Program-made: the position numbers and the translations under genes
The notes under the pieces: model-generated
What the model saw: the letters and a program-made list of their open reading frames with translations, nothing else
Database searches by the model: none
What the model was told of the DNA's origin: nothing
NCBI GenBank assembly: GCA_015146655.1
Contig: VKHL01000249.1
Location: 1-26,310, forward strand
DNA length: 26,310 nucleotides
Direction of reading: 5' to 3'
Source: Ochromonas danica
Taxonomy: Eukaryota; Sar; Chrysophyceae; Chromulinales; Chromulinaceae
Shown: piece by piece, positions 9,801-17,292 of the stretch
How positions within the stretch are numbered: the first letter of the stretch is position 1
How the letters are laid out: each line of letters opens with the position of its first letter

Positions 9801-11832
9801 TACACTGACCAGTCAAGCAAACCGCCTGCACAGGGAATGTGGAGTTGTAGACCTTTAGCCAACTCTCCGACACTCTTTCTATCACAGCTAACAATACTTT
9901 TACTAAAACGCGTGTCGAACAAAAGATAATGGCTGACTTATCACCCGAGGGGCATGCTTTATCGCCTGGTGATTTCGAAGACTGCCGCTGCCAAGATTCA
10001 TGCAAGGCGTCTATGCTATATGGCACGGTGGAATTGGAAGAAGTTTGTTGGCAGCAGGCCAATCGATCAACGATGTAGAGATCTTGCATATTCAAGAATG
10101 GTATTTCTGTTTCCGACCCGAAATAAGAGTAGAGATATTCGAGCAAGCACAGCACTTTGTTGGAAAGCAGATGTTCACCTAAAGCACGTCTGAGCATGTC
10201 AGACGAAGAGCCCAGAGCCATCGCCAGCGGACGGAAGGAAATAAGGTCATGAACACCGCCAAGAAAAATCTTCGTTTCCATACAAAAAGGAATCAAAAGC
10301 TCGGTGAGTTGGGCAGAACAAACAGTCAACTAAACCCATCAGTATGCAATCGATCAGTTAATCGTGAAGAACAAACATTCTGCTGACTGCAAAAGACAAC
10401 TAACCTTCTCTCTATAATACAGCGGAGATGGGGGATGCTCTAAAATACCTTCAAGCACTATATTCATTAGCACGTTCTGAGATGGTGATTGCTGATAATT
10501 GGCTATAGCAGAGTGTAGCAGGTATGGATCCTTCTCAAATGCTCTGAAAACAATTTCGACTACCAAAACTAGAAACACTTCTAAGAAGCACTGCAATTGA
10601 TCATGCCAGCCCATCAATATCGCCAAACTACCACCTGCTGTGACGGAAAGATCAGCTAGATAACCGTCTATGACCTTTTGGTCTACATTAGAGTCAACCG
10701 ACCGACTTTCAATCACTGCCAAAGGGGATATTAGCTGAGTAGGTTCATCAAAGCATGCGGATAACGCGAGCAATCCACAATAGAAGCCAGCAGACCCGGC
10801 TACTTCGGCCGTCTGGTTGATCATTGTCTCGAAGATGAATGGTCGAGCAATGAAGCGAAAGGGAAGTTCTTCTGTCACTTCCACAGTCTGACAGAGCTTG
10901 GCATAGAGATCAGACTCCAGCACTCCTGCACGCTTACTTGCTAAATAAACCCTTTGCAAATTGATACAGTGGCGAAGGGGAAGACAAAGAGTCTTGAGGT
11001 CAGCGTAAGCATTCTCCTCGAACTCTGCCACACAGAGCGCAGGATGATTCTTGTGGTCGCTAATACTCTGAATCACTTCCATGGATGGAATGAAAAACTG
11101 CGCCTTTAGGCGTGTTTCTAACTGAGAGAAATCATTTCTGATCTTGCCTTTCTTAGAGTGCGAAGGAGAGGCAGTCATGCCAAAGATCAGCGGGTCGACA
11201 TTGCGAGCATGCAGAGCATCGCACATGAGAGCCATGGGATGACTTCCCGAGGCGTGATGGCACTCATCGATGAAGACACTATCAATCGCTGCAGCAGGAA
11301 TAATCTCCTTCTCGAGTAAGCTGCGGAAGGCACCAGGTGTCATGCCCAGCACCTCGTAGCGAAGGAACAACTGCTTCCAGTCCTCCAAACTCCAAAACTC
11401 GATATTCTTCCCTTCATAACTCGTAGAGCCGTTAATCTCCATGGCAAGCACTTTCTCGGGACAGTTTTCCATGATATATCGCACTTGTTGGTCTAATAGC
11501 GCTTTGGTGGGGGCGATGAAGACGATCACTCGCTTCCAGTCGTCCGAGTCGCGCAGAAGACGAACCCTGCGAATACGGTGACCAATGAGGTAGCAGGCGA
11601 TCAAGGTCTTACCAGCACCTGTAGGAAGGAACGCAATGGTGTTGCTCTCCTTGGCTTGGTCGATGATCATCTCTTGGTACCTTCTCAGAGCAAGCAGTGA
11701 AGTGGATGGGGAAGGTGAAGGCGAAGGCGAAGGCGAAGGAGAAGGAGAAGAGGAAGAAGAAGGGGGAGAGCAGTCCATACAAGTCTCTCCATCAAGAGGT
11801 GGTGTGATAGTCATGGAGAGTAGTTTTTCCAC
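6877..11832 (-). CDS. DCL: Dicer-like ribonuclease III with DExD/H helicase
   Basis: The coding sequence is complement(join(6877..10329,10405..11832)), giving 1626 aa. Dicer cuts double-stranded RNA into small RNAs for silencing. The helicase core is complete: PTGAGKT (about 70-76), APTKALLDQQ, TPGAF, DECH (188-191) and GMTAS in exon 1, then ATQVVEEGLDV and QRKGRAR in exon 2. A Dicer-dimerisation-like region and a platform segment with LPSMAHRIKSLL follow. RNase IIIa carries ELLEFYGDSVLK (about 1288) and KSLADLLEAVLGA. RNase IIIb carries ERLEFLGDAVLD (about 1500) and KVLADIMEAILGA. The acidic catalytic residues of both are retained, so the enzyme should be active. I could not confirm a PAZ domain, and no dsRNA-binding domain follows RNase IIIb. 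The N-terminus contains a Ser-Pro tract. The size is that of a full-length Dicer. Confidence 0.95.
10330..10404 (-). other. 75-nt GT-AG intron in the Dicer-like gene
   Basis: On the minus strand the intron starts GTTAGTTGTC and ends GATGGGTTTAG. Removal joins LYYREK to LTVCSAQL in phase 0. A TTAACTGAT stretch within could serve as the branch point. Both flanking frames close inside the intron (a TAG ends right at the acceptor), so splicing is needed to link the two halves of the helicase. Confidence 0.9.
11711..11760. repeat. GAAGGN hexanucleotide microsatellite coding for a Ser-Pro tract
   Basis: About six GAAGGC/GAAGGA units followed by GAAGAG and GAA runs. On the minus strand they encode the alternating Ser-Pro tract at residues ~29-43 of the Dicer-like protein, just before the helicase. 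Such tracts change length easily. Confidence 0.85.
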
Positions 11833-12063
11833 AATAGATGAGAATATGATTGTAATCCGACCTTTCCAAGAGATGATTGGACTCTGGATGAGGGAGTAGT
11901 CTAGTCCAGACCATGGGCATTGTTGTTACGGTGCGCGCGATATGTTTCTCATTTTTAACAAACGCGTTCATTCGAGGCGTTGGGCAGGGAGATGAAACGT
12001 TGACCCTTGGCACAACCCATCGATTAATTAATTGAAACAATAACAGAGATCGATGAGGTTGAG
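11833..12063. promoter_or_regulatory. Divergent upstream region of Dicer-like and LRR genes
   Basis: A 231-bp gap between two divergent starts that should hold both promoters. I see no clear TATA box or repeated motif. A minus-strand open frame crossing it (11792-12229) is antisense to the first LRR exon and is not supported. Confidence 0.4.
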
Positions 12064-14941
12064 ATGAGCTATCTTCATCAATATCACAAACATAGACCTT
12101 CTTCTTCCACCAAGGAAGACCATCACCTCGCTCTGTCTCTGAGAAGTCGAGAAGAGAGTCTTCTCTGTCCAGTAGATAGTTTACAGGTTGGTGATTAGCT
12201 TCTCGCTCCAATGACCTGGTATGACACATGGCGTGCTATGCTTTAGATTCGCTTCACAAAGCTCAGACTGACCACAGCGTCAGCTCAGTCAGTGATTAAC
12301 TCCTGCAGCGAGGACTTGCAGACTTTGGACCTTTCCAGCAATCGCATCGACAGCCTGCCAGCGAGACTGCCGCCTTCTCTGCTCGCCTTGAACCTCTCCT
12401 ACAACCTCATCCACGACCTGACTTCCTCTCTCTCCTCTCCTCAGAGTTCTCATCCACTCGCACATCTCATCGAGTTGAATCTTGCACACAATCGCTTCAC
12501 ATCCACACTGGGCTTAGCTCCTCTCGTGCGACTACAGTATCTCAACATCTCGTACAATACGATCACTATCGTACAAGGACTGGAGGGAATGAAGGAGCTG
12601 AAAGTGTTAAATCTCTCTCACAACGCACTCGCTGCTCTGACCTCGCTGAGGGCACTTTCGTACAATGTGTGAGTTGAGTCGTCCTGCTCTCTTCCCCTGG
12701 ACTAGTTAATGGGTTCTTGTCTTTTCTCTATGCAGGGCGATGGAGGAGTTGTGCTTGGTAGGGAATCCTCTTCTCTCCGCATCGCCACCGCAGCTTTCGC
12801 TCTCATCGACTGCAGCCACAGGCACAGGCACAGCAGCGGAGAGTGTCAGACTGCAGTTGGTCACTTTGCTTCCCCGCCTGCAACTCCTCGATGGCAAGCC
12901 GTTGCGATTGAGGCCGTTAGCTCCCCCCGCAGCGTCTGCTTCTTCCTCGTCCTCGTCTGTCTGCTCGCCCATTGGGGCAGCAACGTCAACGAGTTACTCT
13001 GCAGCGTTTGCTGCACTGACTCACACAAGTGGAACAGCTACATCTCAGCCATTTTCATCCTCCACCACCTCTTTCTCCTTTCTACCTGCTGCAGTAGGGA
13101 AAGAGCAACAAGGTGAGAGTGAGAAAGAGAGTCTCGACGACGCCGACCAGACGATCAGTGGGCGGATTCGAGGCAGAAGGAAGAGTGCCTTGCCATGGCG
13201 CAATCCTCCACACCCGCTGCCTAGGCCTTGGAAGGGTAAGCAGCTGTTCACCACGTCCTGCGAGGAGGTGGACCCCCTGCGGTCCCCCATCAACAAGAAC
13301 TACCGCATAACAACCGCCCCCAGGTCTCCTTCTCCACCTCGTGCTACTGTTAACTCTGCTCCCTCAGATGGCGCTGGTTTGTTTCCTACTCCCACACCGA
13401 TGGCTCTTGCTGCACCGCCTGAGACAGAAATCCAGTCGATGAGGCCAGAAGAAGACGCGCCGCCGCAGTCAGACTCCTGGCTCTGTCCCTCGTTGAACAA
13501 CTCGATGACGTTGCTGAGAGAAGCGGAAACCTCATGGGACCCTACGGTATGGCAGATACCTCGTGAGGTCGTGCTGCAGGAAGAGGAACAAGAGAGACGC
13601 AAGCGACGGTCAGCTTCGCCATCTGCACGACCAACTCGCGCCTCCATCCTTCGTGCCAATTACGTGGCTGACTCTCTCAACCCTCCGCCGCCTCCACCCC
13701 CTGCACCTCGTCGTCGACGATCTCCTTCTCCTGCTCCCTTGTCAGTAAGAAATCGTCTGCGAGGTGATCGGAAGTCCAAAGGAGACTTGCTGGTTCTTCA
13801 AGCTGGCGAGGAAGTGCCCGTGCCCGAGGAGGAAGAAGTGCAACAAGCTGAGGCGGTAATTCCACCCGATTCACTCGAAGCCTCAGATGTGGATGTGACC
13901 GTTGCACGGTGTCCTCAAGGCCGTCTGTCTGCTTATGGCCTTTTGTCACGACTGCGAGAGAAGATTGACGATCGTTTTCGTGCGCCAGAACTGGCAGAAG
14001 AGGATGGGAGGGCAGTAGCAGTTAACAAACACTTTGCCTACCTCCACTCCCTGCCCATCGAGACAGATCCTTCACCAGCTCTTCCTCCACGGCGGTCATC
14101 ATCATCATCACGACTGTATGCAGGAGGAAGAGAAAGTGGAGGAGGTCACGATGACAATGACAATGACCTTGCAGCACAACGAGAAATGGTCCAGGAGATG
14201 CTGCGGAAGGAGTTGTCGTATGAAGCCAAACAACTCCTCCTCAGCCAACAGCTGCACGTCCAACTCGAGCAGAATCAGATGACAGTGGGTGGGGGGCTGG
14301 GAGAAGCAGATGCTGGCGGTGGCGGCGGCAGCCGTACAGTAGCACTGGATTATTACGAAGGCGGCGAGTCCGAGTCCATCGCTACTTCTGCTAGTGCGGC
14401 TACTACAAGATATCGCTATTCCTATAGTTCAGCTAGCCCAAGCAAGGCAGTAGGAGGTGAAGGAAGCGATAACGCGGCTTCTACTGACTATTCTGTACCA
14501 GATAGTGCGCGTCTTTTCAATGAGATGGAAGCACTTCGTACTAAGCAGATGCAATCGTTGCTTTCTCTTCGTGCTGCAGGTGTGCAGCTGCGAGTGGAAG
14601 AGGAGGCGCCAATCATTCCGCCGCCTCCTCTCTCGCCTGAACTCGTGACTCCTTTGTATCCACGGCCATCATTCACAGCTTCTTCTGTTCTAAGTCCTCT
14701 GCAAGCTTTAGCGTTGGAGTCTGTCACGCCTACTGTGTTGTCAGTGTCTCATAATTCAACCTGGAACATCTCACCTGATCAAGCTGGAGGCAGTGCAACT
14801 TCTTCTTCTCCTCCGCGCGAGAGAGCTCTCCCCACAGGTGCCGTGGATGATGGCATTCAGCAGCTGGCAGTGGCCATGGAGGAGATGAAAAGGCGGCAGC
14901 AGCAATCGTTGAATATGCTGCAGTCGTTCTCCATCTCATAG
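12064..14941 (+). CDS. Leucine-rich-repeat protein with long disordered tail
   Basis: The proposed coding sequence is join(12064..12186,12247..12668,12736..14941), 916 aa. Exon 2 and the start of exon 3 form about five consecutive leucine-rich repeats (LQTLDLSSNRIDSLP, LLALNLSYNLIHDL, LIELNLAHNRF, LQYLNISYNTITIVQGL, LKVLNLSHNALAAL), closed by MEELCLVGNPLL. This resembles SDS22-type repeats of cytoskeletal and ciliary proteins. The remaining ~700 residues are low-complexity, rich in Ser, Pro, Ala and Glu. They include a run of Pro before APRRRRSPSPAP, a Gly-rich stretch near 14290-14330, and Glu/Gln-rich helices (residues around QREMVQEMLRKEL and EEMKRRQQQ) that could be short coiled coils. 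It is probably a scaffold; the partner is unknown. Exon 3 is well supported, the 12669-12735 intron strongly so, and the first exon is the least certain part. Confidence 0.8.
12187..12246 (+). other. Candidate 60-nt GT-AG intron (LRR gene, first intron)
   Basis: It begins GTTGGTGATT and ends TATGCTTTAG and joins two frames in phase 0. The LRR frame has no ATG before its repeats and is closed by the TAG at 12244-12246. An upstream ATG frame of 41 codons ending at 12186 therefore offers a plausible first exon. The donor is weak. Confidence 0.5.
12669..12735 (+). other. 67-nt GT-AG intron in the LRR gene
   Basis: The donor GTGAGTTGAG and the acceptor TTTTCTCTATGCAG are both near consensus. Removal (phase 2) joins SLRALSYN-V to AMEELCLVGNPLL and so completes the last leucine-rich repeat. 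Without splicing the frame stops at 12670. Confidence 0.92.
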
Positions 14942-15284
14942 CCTCTCCCCTTTGTGTATGATAGAGTGGTGTAGTGTGTTGTAATTTGTTGTGTTATTGC
15001 TTTATGTTTGTTGTTGTGTCAAACTTAGTGCTTCTGTTTATTAAGTTAGCAGCACTAACAACAGCACCACAGCATGAATATCTAACAGACGACATACAGT
15101 ACCAGCAGACGGAATTCGTGCGGCTGCAGCGGTTGCAGGTCGGGAATCAGCCACTCCTCAACCAGGAACTCGCGTGCTACACCGACTGCGAAATCGGTGG
15201 CAGCCTTGCCTTGCAGTTAATGACGAGCGGATAACCCCATTTATTGTCCATCTCTGTAATACCTGATGGAGGGACTGTCTGTGG
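14942..15284. other. Convergent intergenic region with an unexplained GC-rich patch
   Basis: The 3' UTRs of two convergent genes should lie here. About 15075-15230 is clearly richer in GC than its flanks and is open in the plus frame (86 codons from 14974) and in part on the minus strand. I recognise nothing in either translation and do not call a gene. Confidence 0.4.
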
Positions 15285-15858
15285 TCAGAAATACATCTTA
15301 GCTACAGCGTATTTCACTTTGACATAAGGCTCTCTCTTTTGCAACTCTTCAAGATTGACTTGTAATCGCTTGCGAATGTCTTGAAATCGTTGCAATTGTT
15401 CTGCTTGGATTCGTTTTCCATCTTCTGTGTGCATCTCACGACCAGATGTTCGTTCAATGAGTTTGTTTAACGAGTCTAACTGGCTTTCTGAATACTGTAC
15501 ATGGTGTATTGAACAGACAGAGGAGAGGCATTAGTATCATGACAACAGAGCAGGTAGTCGTCAGTGTCAGTCTTACGTGAATGAGTCGTTGCTTGACGCG
15601 GTGCTCGTCTACTTCCACTTGATGAATCTCCGTGTCGGTTAAGACTAACGGACGTGTTAGCTCATCTCTTACCACGGAATCAAGCCAGTCAATTTTCTCC
15701 GCGGATTGATCAATACTCAGTCCTAAAATCGTATCTTTTTGTTTCATCACTTTTGTTGTTTCGAGATAATTTCGAATAGATCGTTCATTTTGTAATCTTC
15801 GCCAACGAAGTTGTGCTAGTTGTTGTTCAATTTCAATAGCTCGTGGACGATAGCTCAT
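15285..15858 (-). CDS. Small coiled-coil protein of unknown function
   Basis: The coding sequence is complement(join(15285..15494,15577..15858)), giving 163 aa. Exon 1 supplies 94 residues from MSYRPRAIEIEQQLAQLRWR to VDEHRVKQRLIH. Exon 2 supplies 69 residues ending in YVKVKYAVAKMYF. The protein is highly charged and helical throughout, with heptad-like Leu/Ile spacing (IEIEQQLAQL, LDSLNKLIER, LQRFQDIRKRLQVNLEELQ). This suggests a subunit of a cytoskeletal, tethering or centrosomal complex. There is no membrane segment and no signal peptide. I do not recognise the family. Reading through the intron instead would replace the C-terminus with a non-homologous 40-residue tail, which is less likely because the spliced frame continues the same charged helical character. 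It is divergent from the 176-aa gene. Confidence 0.75.
15495..15576 (-). other. 82-nt GT-AG intron in the coiled-coil gene
   Basis: On the minus strand the donor is GTAAGACTGA and the acceptor ACCATGTACAG. A TACTAAT sequence inside is an almost perfect branch-point consensus. The join is phase 0 and extends the coiled coil by 69 residues. Confidence 0.88.
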
Positions 15859-15945
15859 GATGTTCTATGGCTTGTTCGGGATGGTCTCACAGTCTGCATC
15901 TGTCGGTGTCCGTCGATGTTTTTCGATGAAACGTCTCCTCAACAG

Positions 15946-15990
15946 CAGATCAGCTCAGATCAGCTCAGATCAGCTCAGATCAGATCAGCT
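15946..15990. repeat. 10-bp tandem repeat CAGCTCAGAT
   Basis: Three perfect units of CAGCTCAGAT lie at 15951-15980, flanked by partial units (CAGAT before, CAGATCAGCT after). It lies between two divergent genes. Confidence 0.95.
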
Positions 15991-15998
15991 CCGTTCTA

Positions 15999-16007
15999 GT
16001 TAAGTTA
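15999..16007 (+). promoter_or_regulatory. Candidate upstream motif GTTAAGTTA
   Basis: An exact copy, 129 bp before the ATG at 16136 and 141 bp from the divergent start at 15858. Confidence 0.35.
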
Positions 16008-16025
16008 ATAGGGATGTGTGGTTTG

Positions 16026-16034
16026 GTTAAGTTA
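16026..16034 (+). promoter_or_regulatory. Candidate upstream motif GTTAAGTTA
   Basis: A second exact copy 27 bp downstream of the one at 15999, in the same orientation. Confidence 0.35.
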
Positions 16035-16135
16035 ACAGTTCAAAATCATTCAAATTCAAAATTCAAACATCCCGCTGGGGGAGCATTTCCATTCACTTTC
16101 AAAAAATGTGATCAAAGCATAAATAGTCAATCATC

Positions 16136-16666
16136 ATGAGTTCTTCTTCTTTGTCTGTGAGCGATTTGATAACTAGAAATGAAAACTATTTTGCTTCTCA
16201 ATCAAAAGATGAACTCATTGACAGTTTGATGGTCTTGATCAACCACATCAAAGATCTCGAGAGTTCCCAACTTAAGAAAGTGACTGGAAAGAAGAGACCT
16301 GTTAGTGAAGTTCAAAGTGCTGCTCCTGCTCCTGTTGATGTCAGTGGTACTGTAGACAAGCTGAGAGCAATCATTCAAAAGCAAATCAAATCTCAATTGA
16401 AATGGAAAGCAAGTTACAAAACTGGCAAAGCTCAATGGAAATATGAAGGTCTAGTTGCAAGTGAGGAAGTGTTCAAAGCGTTGATGGGATGCGAGACCAA
16501 ATTCAAGAGAAAGAAGTTGTCTCTTGAAGATTTCTACGAAATCATCGGAACTTGGAATATCTCCGCTAGTATCCGTTATGATACATTGTCTTTGTGTGGT
16601 GATGTGACTGCCTCGTGGAATGCTGATACGAAAGAGTTTGGATTTAGTGGAAAATATGGAAAATGA
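16136..16666 (+). CDS. 176-aa basic protein of unknown function
   Basis: A single-exon protein of 176 aa starting MSSSSLSVSDLITRNENYF. Residues ~1-47 form acidic amphipathic helices (SKDELIDSLMVLINHIKDLE). A Lys/Pro/Ala-rich linker follows at about 48-70. The C-terminal ~105 residues are basic and aromatic, with two similar beta-type stretches: LKWKASYKTGKAQWKYEGLV (about 88-107) and LCGDVTASWNADTKEFGFSG near the C-terminus. This layout (oligomerising helix, linker, basic domain) would suit a small nucleic-acid-binding protein, but I recognise no family and no catalytic motif. Base composition appears more AT-rich than the neighbouring LRR gene, so transfer from elsewhere is conceivable but unproven. 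The ATG at 16136 follows a TATA-like element closely. Confidence 0.75.
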   Translation: MSSSSLSVSDLITRNENYFASQSKDELIDSLMVLINHIKDLESSQLKKVTGKKRPVSEVQSAAPAPVDVSGTVDKLRAIIQKQIKSQLKWKASYKTGKAQWKYEGLVASEEVFKALMGCETKFKRKKLSLEDFYEIIGTWNISASIRYDTLSLCGDVTASWNADTKEFGFSGKYGK

Positions 16667-16840
16667 AGTTTGATATCAGATTTAGTGTGTGAGTAGTTGA
16701 GATGTAGTATAGTGGAATAGTGGTTAATGCTTAATCAATATTGATAATTGTAATTGTGTATGTATGCTTACATCGTTTTGTAAGTGAATATGATGTGGTT
16801 CACCATAGACAGAGGAAACAAAACAGCAGTCAAGGTATCA

Positions 16841-17023
16841 ACTGTACCCACAAACATGAGAAGGAAGTCTCAGTAGTGATCTGCATTGCTGACAGTCTAC
16901 CACAGATACAATAAGAAAGGAAGGCAACAGCTAGATGGATTGTTGCTGGCATTGCTCCACAAGTCACTTGGACCACTCTACACTAGCAATGCCAGCAACA
17001 ATCTACTGTCTGCAATGTACAGT
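16841..17023. repeat. Nested inverted repeat with a 19-bp perfect stem
   Basis: The core arms are 16938-16956 and 16985-17003, perfectly complementary over 19 nt (GATTGTTGCTGGCATTGCT and its reverse complement). A G-U and one more pair extend the stem, and the loop is 28 nt. Outside this, CATTGCTGACAGT (16884-16896) pairs with ACTGTCTGCAATG (17005-17017) with one mismatch, and ACTGTAC (16841-16847) pairs with GTACAGT (17017-17023). The pairs are nested in order. The right arm is compact, while the left arm carries extra spacer sequence. It could be a small-RNA precursor or a worn miniature inverted-repeat element. Confidence 0.8.
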
Positions 17024-17182
17024 ATGGAGCTGGGCTATCGTGTGGTGTAATGTAGATGTGCTTTAGATATGGTCCAGCAGGGTGTGTTAATTCATGATGA
17101 ATATTGGTTTAATGTTCTTATGAATTACAAGCTCTCTCTCTAGCAGTCTACGAATGGTTTTCCAATCGCGAGCTACAGAAGG

Positions 17183-17207
17183 AATCTCCTCGAGATGAGA
17201 GGAGATT
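17183..17207. repeat. 9-bp stem-loop downstream of the giant gene
   Basis: AATCTCCTC at 17183-17191 pairs perfectly with GAGGAGATT at 17199-17207 across a 7-nt loop. It is 86 bp past the stop of the minus-strand giant gene, so probably in its 3' UTR. Confidence 0.7.
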
Positions 17208-17292
17208 TCGCCACACACGTTGGCATAGCAATCAATCAATGATCATGTTTACTAATAATACACACTACAAACTAATATTCATTGTTAAGCTT

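Larger units (their letters stand above)
15859..16135. promoter_or_regulatory. Divergent upstream region with tandem repeat and GTTAAGTTA pair
   Basis: This 277-bp gap separates two divergent starts. It holds a 10-bp tandem repeat (15946-15990), two exact GTTAAGTTA copies 27 bp apart (15999-16007 and 16026-16034), a short AT-rich run with ATTCAAA repeats (16048-16067), and a TATA-like CATAAATAG about 15 bp before the ATG at 16136. Confidence 0.5.
16667..17292. other. Convergent intergenic region with two hairpins
   Basis: 626 bp lie between the stop codons of the 176-aa gene and the giant membrane-protein gene. No protein gene is supported. It contains a nested inverted repeat (16841-17023) and a separate short stem-loop (17183-17207). 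Confidence 0.6.

Noticed and set aside
11792-12229. 145-aa minus-strand open frame upstream of Dicer
   Set aside because: It overlaps the Dicer start in another frame and lies antisense to the proposed first LRR exon. No motif or family is recognisable.
14974-15234. 86-aa open frame after the LRR gene
   Set aside because: It lies in a 3' UTR position between convergent genes and has no recognisable domain. I kept it only as a compositional oddity.
15454-15576. Unspliced C-terminus of the coiled-coil gene (tail containing TTCSVVMILMPLLCLF)
   Set aside because: This part begins with GTAAGA, contains TACTAAT and ends in CAG before a frame that continues the coiled coil, so it is an intron.
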